Assembly: GCA_028101965.1 (NCBI GenBank)
Contig: JAOHMI010000001.1
Coordinates: forward strand, 62,001 to 126,000
Source of the DNA: Bacteriovoracaceae bacterium
Lineage (GTDB): Bacteria; Bdellovibrionota; Bacteriovoracia; Bacteriovoracales; Bacteriovoracaceae
DNA: 64,000 nt
Direction of reading: 5' to 3'
A program made the translations under genes and the position numbers. The number at the start of each line of letters is the position of its first letter. Within the stretch, counting starts at the first letter, position 1. The notes below the pieces were generated by a model. It had not been told where the DNA came from. It saw only the letters and a program-made list of their open reading frames with translations, and made no database searches. Shown piece by piece: positions 29,241-38,614 of the stretch.

Positions 29241-29322
29241 TTAGGCTAAGCTTACCAAAAGTTTTTGCTTAAAAAAGTGCACGATTTTGGGTCTAGGCAG
29301 TAACAATGTCGATAAGCCTAGA
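29241..29322 (+). promoter_or_regulatory. Possible switchable leader of rpsL
   Basis: The segment AGCCTAGA (29315-29322) can pair either with TTAGGCT (29241-29247) or with TCTAGGC (29292-29298), so the two stems exclude each other. It ends about 10 bases before the rpsL ribosome site. This arrangement suits a regulated leader for the str genes; no known class is recognised. Confidence 0.4.
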
Positions 29323-29342
29323 TAGATTTTAAGGAGTTTTTA

Positions 29343-29717
29343 ATGCCTACTATTAACCAATTAGTTCGAAAAGGACGCGAAGATAAGTTTTCTAAAACTA
29401 AATCACCAGCTTTAGTTTCATGTCCTCAACGTCGTGGAGTTTGTACAAGAGTTTATACAACGACTCCAAAAAAACCAAACTCGGCTATGAGAAAGGTTTG
29501 TAGGGTTAAATTAACATCTGGATTTGAAGTAACATCTTATATTGGTGGTGAAGGTCATAACTTGCAAGAACACTCTATTGTGCTGATTAGAGGCGGAAGA
29601 GTAAAAGATCTTCCTGGTGTTCGTTACCATACTGTACGTGGAGCTTTAGATGCTTCTGGAGTTGAGAAGAGACGTCAAAGACGATCTAAGTACGGTGCCA
29701 AGAGACCAAAAAAATAA
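29343..29717 (+). CDS. rpsL: 30S ribosomal protein S12
   Basis: A 124-residue S12, the same length as in E. coli. [19 protein letters not shown] holds the decoding-centre lysine (streptomycin-sensitive type), and [13 protein letters not shown] holds the Asp that RimO methylthiolates in other bacteria. AAGGAG lies 6-7 bases before the ATG. rpsG follows after 28 bp. Confidence 0.98.
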   Translation: MPTINQLVRKGREDKFSKTKSPALVSCPQRRGVCTRVYTTTPKKPNSAMRKVCRVKLTSGFEVTSYIGGEGHNLQEHSIVLIRGGRVKDLPGVRYHTVRGALDASGVEKRRQRRSKYGAKRPKK

Positions 29718-29745
29718 ATTAAATAAATTAATAAGGAATTAATAG

Positions 29746-30216
<471 letters not shown>

Positions 30217-30703
30217 TCTTTTAATAAGTCAATTTAATCATTAATATGTTTTTAAGAATCTTGATATCTTAAATGATTTATCCCCGACTAATTCTATTGA
30301 GAATTCATTTTATTACTTACTGCAATTCTATTTAGTTTATCGCTTTTTGCTCGTGAAATTAAGATTGTAGTTCCAAATGACGATTTTGATGAAATAACCG
30401 AAACCTTTAAAGTAAAACTAGTTAACAAAGAACACTACTAAATATTTAAGCCATTGAAGAAAGAGTATTTATGTGAATAAGTTTAAGTGATTATCTGGAA
30501 TGCATGCTTAGCTTACCTTTAAAAAGAAAGTACATTGTAAAAAGCATATGAGGATAGATAGATAAGGAAAGCTTCATTCCTAGAATTGACATTCAGATTC
30601 CTCTTTTCAAGGTATATATAATGAAAATGTTCCATATACCAATATGAATTTTTATTAATTCTAATAAGATGCAATTCACCAAAGTATTTTCAAAGGATTT
30701 ATT
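30217..30703 (+). other. Gap after rpsG with relic sequence
   Basis: The 487-bp gap begins with a 7-bp AT-rich hairpin, TTTAAGA (30251-30257) with TCTTAAA (30267-30273), which may end rpsG transcripts. It then holds the relic at 30301-30480. A TTGACA (30586) and TATAAT (30617) are present but 25 bp apart, too far for a normal promoter. Confidence 0.5.
30301..30480 (+). pseudogene. Relic of a secreted-protein gene
   Basis: One frame reads a signal-peptide-like start (FILLLTAILFSLSLFA) and then a charged stretch. It has no start codon, a TGA directly before it (30298-30300), an in-frame TAA at 30439-30441, and then 12 more sensible codons to a second TAA. This looks like a decayed gene end. 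It could instead be a chance hydrophobic frame. Confidence 0.4.
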
Positions 30704-31372
30704 ATGAATAAAGTCTTATTCAGCGTCTTATTAAGCACATTACTTTTAAATAGCAGTTCGAATGCGGGTATCTTAAGTCTATTTGAACTAACTAAAAGAA
30801 GCGTAGAAGTTTTAATCAAAATATCAAAAGACACCAGCAATTTAAATAGTAAGGAAGTAAGTGGAATAAAAATTAGAGAGTCCAAGAAAAATGATTTCTC
30901 CAAACTGGAGATCGATCCTAAAAAAGAAGAAATCTATAGTGGTGACCCAAAAGTTACTGTATTGCAAAATGATAATATTCATACATTCTTAGCTACAAGA
31001 ATATATACTGAGTATACGAGCTGTGGCTTACCTGGAATACATTCATTGTATTATTCAAATAATGAACGGAGTAAGTCAGAAAATACTCGAAAAGATTTTC
31101 TCTTTATTGTGACAAGTGTTTTAATGGATTTTTATAATAGTTCTTGGGATGTTGATAAGGTTGAGAAAGGAACGAAGAAAGAATTTATTCAAACCATATC
31201 AGATCTTGAAGAAACATCGAGATATGTTAAAGCAAGTCACATCGGAAACAATTCTATTGAATTAGGAATTGCAGGAGAGGATACTGAATGTAAGTTGGAA
31301 GTATCTTACGATGATGTTGTAAAAGGTGAAGCTCTAAGTGGCATCTCATATGACTCATATTCTTGTGATTGA
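30704..31372 (+). CDS. Secreted protein of unknown function inside the str region
   Basis: A 222-residue protein with a signal peptide (hydrophobic residues 5-16, cleavage near SNA-G). The mature part is rich in Lys, Ser and Glu and has three cysteines (TSCGLPG, DTECKLE and the C-terminal SYSCD). No family is recognised. AAGGA lies 9 bases before the ATG. The next gene starts 9 bp after its stop, so the pair is probably co-transcribed and perhaps works together in the envelope. Confidence 0.75.
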   Translation: MNKVLFSVLLSTLLLNSSSNAGILSLFELTKRSVEVLIKISKDTSNLNSKEVSGIKIRESKKNDFSKLEIDPKKEEIYSGDPKVTVLQNDNIHTFLATRIYTEYTSCGLPGIHSLYYSNNERSKSENTRKDFLFIVTSVLMDFYNSSWDVDKVEKGTKKEFIQTISDLEETSRYVKASHIGNNSIELGIAGEDTECKLEVSYDDVVKGEALSGISYDSYSCD

Positions 31373-31381
31373 TACAAAACT

Positions 31382-32599
31382 TTGAACTTAAATATACTGT
31401 CAATTATTTTAATAATATTTTTCTCATCGAAGCTGTATTCAGCTGAGGGCCTTTATCTTCGCGACTTTTCAAATATTTTGCCTATACCAAAATATAAAAG
31501 TCAGTTAAATGAAATAGTAGAATCCAATTATTTTAACTTTAGTAATTTTCGAGAAATTCCTTCAGTCCTAAGAGGGGAAATTTTAGAAATAATGAGCGAA
31601 GAACATAAAAGGTCGGAGCTAAAAGACTTCAAATTAGTGAGTTATCGTTTAGTTCCATGCAGAGAAATTAAGCAAGCAATTGATTGTGGCTATCCTGAAT
31701 TAAGATTAATTTTTCAGCCTATCGTTCCTGATCCTAGATCTGGAATGGTAAAGACTAGAGATGAGGCGATTCATTTATTCTATGGTTTAACAAAAAAACG
31801 GTTCAAGAAGCTAGTTTATAGGTTTAAGAATTTAAGACTTACTCAAAATGTAAACAGTTTAGATGAAAAAGAAAAACTATTGCTGGATCCTTTTTATTTA
31901 TTTGAATTAAAAAAAGATAGGTTTAAATTTAACTTGGAATATGGAAAAAAGCTTAATGCAATAATTCAAAAAGGAACCTCCTGGGGGAAAATTTATAAAC
32001 TGACTTTTTTTAAAACTTTGGAAGAAAATTTTTTAAATCAAAAAACATTTCAAAATGAGCAGAAGTTGACATGGATGTTTGGTGGGTTTGATATCGATAA
32101 GGGAAACTTTGAGAATTTTGATTTGATTGGTGGTGGTATTGAGAAAGAATTTGGTAAATCAAAAATAAAGATACAGGTAGCTAAGTCTCTTAATGGCGCA
32201 ATTACAGAAACTAATGGATTGGAAGATATATACCGTATTATGCAGGACTCTAGAAATCTAGCAGTGGAATTAAGGCGTAATCCGTTAAGGGTATATAAAG
32301 AGCTTTTACCCTTAGAAGATTCAAATATTCATCATTCTGGGACTACAAGTTGCTTGAGTTGTCATATGGCATCGGGAACAATTTTATCTGCGGAAAAAAA
32401 ATTATTAGACCGAGGGCAAGATTATGATTATCTCCCTAGCTTTCAAGGTAGTAAAAAACTCTTTACAGACTTTAATAATATTGAAAAAGAGATTACGACT
32501 TTCCATATGTTTAGTTATCTATTTCTTAAGCCTGTCATTTCTCAGCGTGTGATTAACGATACAATATTGAGCAGAGAATATTTTATTAATAATTACTAA
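31382..32599 (+). CDS. Secreted protein with one CxxCH heme-binding motif
   Basis: A 405-residue protein starting at TTG 31382. The start is supported by the signal peptide that follows (hydrophobic 5-15, cleavage near LYSA-E); no ribosome site is seen, so translation may be coupled to the gene 9 bp upstream. Near the C-terminus SCLSCH holds Cys324, Cys327 and His328, a c-type heme attachment motif, and later Met and His residues could be axial ligands. The first 300 residues match no family I know. A covalent heme is inference; a zinc-like CxxC site is the alternative. Confidence 0.7.
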   Translation: MNLNILSIILIIFFSSKLYSAEGLYLRDFSNILPIPKYKSQLNEIVESNYFNFSNFREIPSVLRGEILEIMSEEHKRSELKDFKLVSYRLVPCREIKQAIDCGYPELRLIFQPIVPDPRSGMVKTRDEAIHLFYGLTKKRFKKLVYRFKNLRLTQNVNSLDEKEKLLLDPFYLFELKKDRFKFNLEYGKKLNAIIQKGTSWGKIYKLTFFKTLEENFLNQKTFQNEQKLTWMFGGFDIDKGNFENFDLIGGGIEKEFGKSKIKIQVAKSLNGAITETNGLEDIYRIMQDSRNLAVELRRNPLRVYKELLPLEDSNIHHSGTTSCLSCHMASGTILSAEKKLLDRGQDYDYLPSFQGSKKLFTDFNNIEKEITTFHMFSYLFLKPVISQRVINDTILSREYFINNY

Positions 32600-32958
32600 T
32601 TCACTATTATATTTTCCACATATTTTTAGTGGTTAGCTCTAGGAAAATATAAGCTAATGATTATTGCAGATACGAGGGATAAAAAAGAGCATCCTTTTGA
32701 ATGCAATATTGTTGTCGCAGGAACCTCAATGACTAAGAAGTTTATTCTATTACCATCAAATGAGGGCTATGTTTTCATTAATATAAAAGATAAATAAGTC
32801 GAATGAGTTAATGTAACGACCATTTTTCCTCAATATCTCCCTTAATTTCTTTATTTTAGTTTAATAATTTATACATGAAAGCTGATTTAATTGGATAAAT
32901 AGCTGAAGATGTAGGATTATTCGTTTGGTTAATAAAATAAAAATTCAGGTAATTTTAG
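32600..32958 (+). other. Gap before fusA
   Basis: The 359-bp gap holds the relic frame at 32630-32797. A weak promoter candidate for fusA follows, TTGGAT (32891-32896) and GATTAT (32915-32920), 18 bp apart. A short AGGT ribosome site precedes the fusA ATG. Nothing else stands out. Confidence 0.4.
32630..32797 (+). pseudogene. Relic or tiny ORF before fusA
   Basis: An open frame from just after TAG 32627 runs to TAA 32795-32797 and reads like the C-terminal end of a beta-rich protein (KKFILLPSNEGYVFINI). Its only ATG (32657) has a poorly spaced AGGA and would give 46 residues. With the relic at 30301 it may mark an older gene that was broken up here. Confidence 0.35.
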
Positions 32959-35034
32959 ATGAAAGAAGTTAAAACAGAAGCAATTCGAAATATTGGAATT
33001 ATGGCTCACATTGATGCTGGTAAAACGACCACCACCGAGAGAATTCTCTATTATACCGGGAAAAATTATAAAATAGGTGAAGTTCATGATGGAACGGCCA
33101 CAATGGACTGGATGGTTCAAGAGCAGGAGCGTGGTATCACTATTACCGCAGCAGCAACTACTTGTTTTTGGGACAATCATCGTATTAACATTATAGACAC
33201 TCCGGGTCATGTTGATTTTACTATCGAAGTGGAAAGATCACTTCGAGTTCTCGACGGAGCAGTCGGGGTTTTTTGCGGAGTTGGTGGGGTTCAACCGCAA
33301 TCTGAAACGGTTTGGCGCCAAGCAGAAAGATATAATGTTCCTCGAATAGCGTATGTAAACAAGCTTGATCGTGTTGGCGCTAATTTTCTTAACGTTGTAA
33401 ATGAAATCGAATCAAAACTAAAAAAGAAACCACTTATTCTTCAACTTCCTATTGGTGAAGAAGAAAATTTCGTGGGTTTAACCAATCTCATCACAAAAGA
33501 AAAACTTATTTGGAAGGGAGAGGATCTCGGCGAAGATTTTGAGCTTTCTGCTTGGGATGAAACTGATGAAAACAAGGTCGCTCGAGAGTCACTATTGGAA
33601 ACGTTATCTGAATATGATGATGACTTACTTGAAAAACTTCTGGAGGGGGAAGAACCAACAGTTGAAGAAATTGAATCCTATATAAGAAAATTTACCATTG
33701 AAAATAAGATCATTCCTTGTCTTTGTGGAAGTTCGTTTAAAAATAAAGGTGTTCAGCCATTGATGGATGCTATCGTAAAGTTCCTCCCTTCCCCAATTGA
33801 TATAGGAGATACGGTAGGATTTGATATTAAAGACCATGATAAAGAGGTAAAAAGAAAACCAACAGATCAGGAACCTTTTTCTGGACTGGCTTTTAAAATC
33901 GCCACTGATCCTTTTGTTGGTTCTCTAACATTTGTGAGAATTTATTCAGGGGAGCTGAAGACTGGTGGGATGGTCTATAATCCGATTGAAAAGAAAAAAG
34001 AAAGAGTAGCTAAAATACTACTAATGCATGCAAATAAAAGAGAAGAAAGAGCCGTTGCGAAAGTTGGAGATATAGTAGCTTTTGTCGGGATGAAAAATAC
34101 AGTAACTGGACAAACTCTTTGCCAAGAAAATAAACCAATAATATATGACTTAATGGAATTTCCTGAGTCTGTTATATCTATAGCGATTGAACCAAAAACA
34201 AGTGCTGATGAAGGCAAGCTTGATTCTGTACTTAAGCAACTGTCTTTTGAAGACCCAACTTTTAGGTTTCAACAAAATAAAGAAACTGGACAGCTACTTA
34301 TTTTTGGTATGGGAGAGTTGCATTTGGAAATATTGGTTGATCGTATGCAGCGGGAACATAATGTTAAAATTAATGTGGGTCAGCCGCAAGTAAGTTTTAG
34401 AGAAGGTGTTTTATCGGAGGCCGTAGGTGAAAATAACTATGAAAGAGAAGTCGGCGGTAAAACACAAACAGGTCATTGTAAATTAATAGTAAAACCAAAT
34501 AATACTGAGAAGAATAATTTAAAAATAACGGTTACAGAAAGAGAATACCCAAAGGAAGTTCTTCAAGCGATAAAAGATGGTATTGAGGACTCCTACCTTT
34601 CTGGCATTAAGGCAGGTTATTCAATTATTGGTGTGGATATTGAAGTAACACATGTAAAATTTATAGAGGAATCTGCAAATGAAGTAGCTTACAAGATCGC
34701 TGCTTCTATGGCTTTTAAAGATGCCTGTATGAATTCTACATACACTTTAAAAGAGCCTGTCATGACTCTAGAAGTAATGACGCCTTCAGATTTTTCAGGT
34801 GACATAATTTCGGATATTTCAGCCAAAAGAGGGAAGATACAGAATATAAGTTCAAAAGAAGCAGAAGAAGTAATTAAAGCTGAAGTTCCGCTTATTGAAT
34901 TATTTGGTTACAGCACTACAGTGAGAAGCAAGAGCCAAGGAAGAGCTTCTTTTACAATGATTTTTGATCACTATGAAGATATGGATATAAAAATTTATAA
35001 ACCTTTGCTTGAAAAGAAAGGAATTTATATATAA
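32959..35034 (+). CDS. fusA: Translation elongation factor G
   Basis: A 691-residue EF-G. The P-loop AHIDAGKT (16-23) and switch region with QEQERGITI are followed by [16 protein letters not shown] and [11 protein letters not shown] for guanine recognition. Domain II has VGDIVAF and the C-terminal domains reach [15 protein letters not shown]. The loop after AATTCFW is shorter than in E. coli by several residues. It drives translocation and, with RRF, ribosome recycling. It lies before rpsJ rather than tuf. A second EF-G elsewhere in the genome cannot be excluded, so this could be the specialised paralogue. Confidence 0.92.
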   Translation: MKEVKTEAIRNIGIMAHIDAGKTTTTERILYYTGKNYKIGEVHDGTATMDWMVQEQERGITITAAATTCFWDNHRINIIDTPGHVDFTIEVERSLRVLDGAVGVFCGVGGVQPQSETVWRQAERYNVPRIAYVNKLDRVGANFLNVVNEIESKLKKKPLILQLPIGEEENFVGLTNLITKEKLIWKGEDLGEDFELSAWDETDENKVARESLLETLSEYDDDLLEKLLEGEEPTVEEIESYIRKFTIENKIIPCLCGSSFKNKGVQPLMDAIVKFLPSPIDIGDTVGFDIKDHDKEVKRKPTDQEPFSGLAFKIATDPFVGSLTFVRIYSGELKTGGMVYNPIEKKKERVAKILLMHANKREERAVAKVGDIVAFVGMKNTVTGQTLCQENKPIIYDLMEFPESVISIAIEPKTSADEGKLDSVLKQLSFEDPTFRFQQNKETGQLLIFGMGELHLEILVDRMQREHNVKINVGQPQVSFREGVLSEAVGENNYEREVGGKTQTGHCKLIVKPNNTEKNNLKITVTEREYPKEVLQAIKDGIEDSYLSGIKAGYSIIGVDIEVTHVKFIEESANEVAYKIAASMAFKDACMNSTYTLKEPVMTLEVMTPSDFSGDIISDISAKRGKIQNISSKEAEEVIKAEVPLIELFGYSTTVRSKSQGRASFTMIFDHYEDMDIKIYKPLLEKKGIYI

Positions 35035-35057
35035 TTGAATCTTTTTTTAAATATGAA

Positions 35058-35086
35058 TTGACTTTTATTTGAATAGGGCATATTCA
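35058..35086 (+). promoter_or_regulatory. Possible sigma-70 promoter for the S10 operon
   Basis: TTGACT (35058-35063) and TATTCA (35081-35086) are 17 bp apart, 25 bp upstream of the rpsJ ATG at 35111. The -35 is good and the -10 poor. It lies in the 76-bp gap between fusA and rpsJ. Confidence 0.35.
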
Positions 35087-35110
35087 GGATAGAATTTCGG
35101 AGTTATATTA

Positions 35111-35419
35111 ATGAAAAACAATAGACTGAGAATCAAGCTACGCGCTTATGATTTTAAATTATTAGATCATTCGGTACAAGAAATTGTGCTTACCGCCAAG
35201 AATACTGGGGCGAGAGTAGCTGGACCTATTCCTCTGCCGACAGAGATTAATAGATACACAGTCTTACGATCTCCGCATATCGATAAGAAATCTCGAGAAC
35301 AGTTCGAAATGAGAACTCACAAGAGATTAATTGATATAGTTGACCCTACTCAACAAACCGTTGATAGTCTTATGAAATTAGACTTATCTGCCGGTGTTGA
35401 TGTAGAAATAAAATACTAA
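35111..35419 (+). CDS. rpsJ: 30S ribosomal protein S10
   Basis: A 102-residue S10 (E. coli 103). It shows [20 protein letters not shown], the loop [20 protein letters not shown], and the end [24 protein letters not shown]10 also binds the NusG KOW domain and NusB. CGGAG precedes the ATG. It is separated from rplC by a 117-bp structured gap, which is unusual because these genes are normally adjacent. Confidence 0.98.
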   Translation: MKNNRLRIKLRAYDFKLLDHSVQEIVLTAKNTGARVAGPIPLPTEINRYTVLRSPHIDKKSREQFEMRTHKRLIDIVDPTQQTVDSLMKLDLSAGVDVEIKY

Positions 35420-35474
35420 AGAATAAATATAAAAATATTTATTTATATATATTAATAATTTAATAACCATGTAT

Positions 35475-35524
35475 GCATCCCTTTGGCATATTCTCATTTG
35501 AGAAATTAATAAAAAGGGTGATGC
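35475..35524 (+). promoter_or_regulatory. Structured leader upstream of rplC
   Basis: GCATCCCTTT (35475-35484) pairs with AAAGG (35513-35517) and GATGC (35520-35524), leaving GT bulged. Inside, TTCTC (35491-35495) pairs with GAGAA (35500-35504). The outer stem ends four bases before the rplC ribosome site (GGAGGT, 35528-35533). A separate 9-bp A/T hairpin lies at 35422-35443. This may be an autoregulatory site for an S10-operon protein, shifted from before rpsJ to before rplC. Confidence 0.45.
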
Positions 35525-35536
35525 TATGGAGGTAAA

Positions 35537-36199
35537 ATGTCTGAAGCTAAGTCAATAGCGCTAAAGAGCTTTTTTGGTGTTAAAGCAGGAATGACCCGAA
35601 TCTTTGATTATGACAAAGGTATTCAGGTTCCCGTAACAGTTATCAAGTTAATCCCAAATATTGTCACTAGAGTAAAAACCAATGAAAAAGATGGTTATGC
35701 TGCTTACCAAATTGGTTATGGTGAAAAAAGAGAAAAGCTCGTTAAAAAACCAGTCTTAGGCTCTTTAAAGAAAAACAATATTAATGAAAAAGTCACTCGA
35801 TTCTTCGAAATTAAAGATTCTGAAGCTAATACTGATAGTGTTGGCGCAAAGGTTAATTACGAAGATTTCGCGGTCAATTCAATTGTAGACGTAACTTCTG
35901 TATCTAAAGGTAAGGGATTTGCCGGTGTTATGAAGCGTTACGGATTCCAAGGTGGACCAGCTACACACGGCTCACACTTTCATAGAACTCCTGGATCTAT
36001 CGGTAACAGAGCAACTCCTGGGCGAGTTTTTGCTCAAAAGAAAATGCCTGGTCACATGGGTGCAGTCAAGAAAACTCAACAAAATCTACCAATCGTCGAA
36101 GTTAATCTTGAGGAAGGTTATTTATTAGTAAAAGGATCTGTACCTGGAGCTAAAAATAGTTTTGTTAAAGTTTCTAGAGCAGTGAAAACTAAAAGATAA
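35537..36199 (+). CDS. rplC: 50S ribosomal protein L3
   Basis: A 220-residue L3 (E. coli 209). GVKAGMTRIFD opens the globular domain. The loop reaching the peptidyl-transferase centre includes KRYGFQGGPATHGSHFHR, GSIGNRATPGRVF and KKMPGHMG. It is one of the first proteins to bind 23S rRNA in assembly. GGAGGT is 4-5 bases before the ATG. Confidence 0.97.
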   Translation: MSEAKSIALKSFFGVKAGMTRIFDYDKGIQVPVTVIKLIPNIVTRVKTNEKDGYAAYQIGYGEKREKLVKKPVLGSLKKNNINEKVTRFFEIKDSEANTDSVGAKVNYEDFAVNSIVDVTSVSKGKGFAGVMKRYGFQGGPATHGSHFHRTPGSIGNRATPGRVFAQKKMPGHMGAVKKTQQNLPIVEVNLEEGYLLVKGSVPGAKNSFVKVSRAVKTKR

Positions 36200-36214
36200 T
36201 AAAGGTAAAAGATA

Positions 36215-36832
36215 ATGAAACAAGTAACACTCTTTAATAAAGATTTTACCAAGAAAGAAGACTTGGCTATACCTTTTGAGTTGAATAATGACTCAATTAG
36301 TACACCAGCTGTTCACCAAGTTGTGGTTAGCTTACTAGCTCGGCGACGACAGGGTAATGCATGTACTAAAAATAAAGCCTTGGTTCAAGGTGGAGGCGCA
36401 AAGCCATTTAAGCAAAAAGGAACTGGACGAGCTCGTCAAGGATCTACTCGATCTCCTTTAATGCCAGGTGGTGGAACAGTTTTTGGGCCCACTCCACGGT
36501 CTTACTATAAAAAAGTTAATAAGAAAGTTATGAATTTGGCCGTTAAGTCAATTCTTGCAGATAAATTAAACGCAGGTAAACTTTTTGTTTTTGAATCATT
36601 TGATTTTACAGGAAAAACTAAAGACATGGCAGCATTCCTTGGTGAAAGAAACTTAGAGTCAACTCTTTTGGTTTGCGAGTCTAAAGATAACCCAGGAATC
36701 AGAGGAATAAAAAATCTTCGAAAATGCCGAGGTCTTGGTGTTGAAGGTTTCAGTGTTTACGAAGCTGTGAAATATGAAAATTTATTAATCGACCAGAAAT
36801 CGTTCAACAAGTTAATTGAGAGATTGGGGTAA
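36215..36832 (+). CDS. rplD: 50S ribosomal protein L4
   Basis: A 205-residue L4 (E. coli 201). The extended loop lining the exit tunnel has GGGAKPFKQKGTGRARQGST and GGGTVFGPTPRSY. In E. coli L4 also represses the S10 operon through the rpsJ leader, so it is a candidate binder of the fold before rplC. It begins 15 bp after rplC. Confidence 0.97.
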   Translation: MKQVTLFNKDFTKKEDLAIPFELNNDSISTPAVHQVVVSLLARRRQGNACTKNKALVQGGGAKPFKQKGTGRARQGSTRSPLMPGGGTVFGPTPRSYYKKVNKKVMNLAVKSILADKLNAGKLFVFESFDFTGKTKDMAAFLGERNLESTLLVCESKDNPGIRGIKNLRKCRGLGVEGFSVYEAVKYENLLIDQKSFNKLIERLG

Positions 36833-36835
36833 GAT

Positions 36836-37123
36836 ATGCAAACAAATAATGTAATTTTAAAACCATTGTTAACGGAAAAAACTTCTGTGCAAACAGAGTT
36901 AAGAAATAGATATGCTTTCAAAGTTAATCCGAAAGCAAATAAGTATCAAATTAAAGATGCAGTCGAAGCTATGTTTAATGTGAAAGTTGTAAATGTAAAA
37001 ACTTTGAATAATCCAGGGAAGATGAAGAGAATTGGAAGATTCATTTCGAAGACAAATGGAACAAAAAAAGCTTATGTCCAAATTCAAGAAGGGCAAAAAA
37101 TTGAGTTGTTTAAAGGTATTTAA
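36836..37123 (+). CDS. rplW: 50S ribosomal protein L23
   Basis: A 95-residue L23 (E. coli 100). It has ILKPLLTEKTSVQTE, YAFKVNPKANKYQIKDAVE and VKTLNNPGKMKR. L23 sits at the tunnel exit and docks trigger factor and SRP. It starts 3 bp after the rplD stop, so translation is likely coupled. Confidence 0.97.
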   Translation: MQTNNVILKPLLTEKTSVQTELRNRYAFKVNPKANKYQIKDAVEAMFNVKVVNVKTLNNPGKMKRIGRFISKTNGTKKAYVQIQEGQKIELFKGI

Positions 37124-37151
37124 GTAGAAAAATAATAATTAGGACAAGATT

Positions 37152-37982
37152 ATGTTAATTAAAAAGTTTAAAGCAACATCTCCTGTAAGAAGAAAGATGT
37201 CTGTACTTAGTGGTAAAGGGACTTTGACTGATAAAAAACCCGTCAAGCGACTAACTACTAAATTAAAGTACCATGCTGGCCGGAACTCAAATGGTCGAAT
37301 TACAACTCGTCATAAGGGTGGTCGTTTAAAAAGAAGATATAGAATAATTGATTTTAAGAGAAATAAATTCAATATTCCTGCAATCGTTGATTCTCTTCAA
37401 TATGATCCAAACAGAAACTGTAATATCGCTTTATTGAATTACGTTGATGGTGAAAAAAGATATATTTTAGCACCTCTTGGCTTAAAAGTTGGAGATAGTA
37501 TCGTTAGTAGTGACGATGCAGATATTAAATCAGGTAACTCAAAACTTTTAAAAGATATTCCAGTTGGTACACTGGTTCATAATGTAGAGCTTTATCCTGG
37601 AAGTGGCGGGCAAATGGCTCGTTCTGCAGGATCTTATGCTCAACTAATGGCTAAAGAAACCAAAGAAGCTCTTCTACGTTTGCCTTCGGGAGAACTTAGA
37701 AAAGTGAAAATCAACTGCCGAGCGACTATAGGTCAAGTTGGGAATCTTGAGTTTGAGCAAGTCGTGGTTGGTAAAGCTGGTAAGAGTCGTTGGCTTGGTA
37801 AACGACCTAGTGTTCGTGGTGTTGCAATGAACCCAATCGATCACCCTCATGGTGGTGGTGAAGGTAGAACATCTGGTGGACGTCACCCTGTGACTCCTTG
37901 GGGAACACCTACTAAAGGTTATAAAACTAGAAAAAATAAGCGTACGAATAAATTTATCGTAAAGCGCAGAAGTAGAAAATAA
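37152..37982 (+). CDS. rplB: 50S ribosomal protein L2
   Basis: A 276-residue L2 (E. coli 273). [17 protein letters not shown], the SH3-like core, and [17 protein letters not shown] with the conserved His close to the peptidyl-transferase centre are all present. [20 protein letters not shown] closes the protein. AGGA precedes the ATG by about ten bases. Confidence 0.98.
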   Translation: MLIKKFKATSPVRRKMSVLSGKGTLTDKKPVKRLTTKLKYHAGRNSNGRITTRHKGGRLKRRYRIIDFKRNKFNIPAIVDSLQYDPNRNCNIALLNYVDGEKRYILAPLGLKVGDSIVSSDDADIKSGNSKLLKDIPVGTLVHNVELYPGSGGQMARSAGSYAQLMAKETKEALLRLPSGELRKVKINCRATIGQVGNLEFEQVVVGKAGKSRWLGKRPSVRGVAMNPIDHPHGGGEGRTSGGRHPVTPWGTPTKGYKTRKNKRTNKFIVKRRSRK

Positions 37983-37997
37983 TATTGGAGAATATTG

Positions 37998-38273
37998 ATG
38001 GCTAGATCAATTAAAAAAGGACCATTCGTAGATAACTCATTGTATAAAAAAGCAGATGAGGCTAAAGCGGATAAGAAAGGCAATAAAGTTATCAAGACTT
38101 GGTCGAGACGAAGTACGATAACCCCAGATTTTATTGGGCTTACGTTTGCTGTCCATAACGGTAAAAAGTTTATTCCAGTTTTTGTTACTGACAATATGGT
38201 TGGTCACAAGTTTGGAGAGTTTGCTCTCACTCGTACTTTTACGAAGCATTCTGGAGATAAAAAAGGTAAATAA
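37998..38273 (+). CDS. rpsS: 30S ribosomal protein S19
   Basis: A 91-residue S19 (E. coli 92), with [36 protein letters not shown] and [13 protein letters not shown]. It binds S13 in the 30S head. The start is ATG 37998 rather than the TTG at 37995: GGAG lies 8 bases upstream and the protein then begins MARSIKKG as in the family. Confidence 0.97.
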   Translation: MARSIKKGPFVDNSLYKKADEAKADKKGNKVIKTWSRRSTITPDFIGLTFAVHNGKKFIPVFVTDNMVGHKFGEFALTRTFTKHSGDKKGK

Positions 38274-38275
38274 TT

Positions 38276-38611
38276 ATGTCAGTCGTAGTTAAGTTAAATG
38301 GTGTAAACAAATCTGCCTTTAAGGTTAGAGAAGTTTGTAATCTTATAAGAAATAAAACAGCTGAAGAAGCGTTACGAATTTTACGTTTTAATCAGAAAAA
38401 AGAAATAGCGATTATGTTAACTAAGCTTATTAACTCAGGTTTAACAATCGCATCTGACTCCGAAAAGGTTGATTTAGACAACTTAAAGATCGGAGAGTTA
38501 CTTGTTGACGAAGGGCCTACTGTAAAGCGGATTCAGCCTCGAGCTCAAGGACGTGCGTTTAGAATAAGAAAAAGAACAAGTAAAATTAAATTAGAATTAA
38601 AAGAAGGATAA
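38276..38611 (+). CDS. rplV: 50S ribosomal protein L22
   Basis: A 111-residue L22 (E. coli 110). The beta-hairpin that reaches the exit-tunnel wall includes DEGPTVKRIQPRAQGRAFRI, and the N-terminal helices hold VREVCNLIRNKTAEEAL. It starts 2 bp after rpsS. Confidence 0.97.
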   Translation: MSVVVKLNGVNKSAFKVREVCNLIRNKTAEEALRILRFNQKKEIAIMLTKLINSGLTIASDSEKVDLDNLKIGELLVDEGPTVKRIQPRAQGRAFRIRKRTSKIKLELKEG

Positions 38612-38614
38612 AAA

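Noticed and set aside
30586-30622. TTGACA and TATAAT upstream of the secreted-protein gene at 30704
   Set aside because: The elements are 25 bp apart (21 bp to TATATA at 30613), outside the working range for sigma-70.
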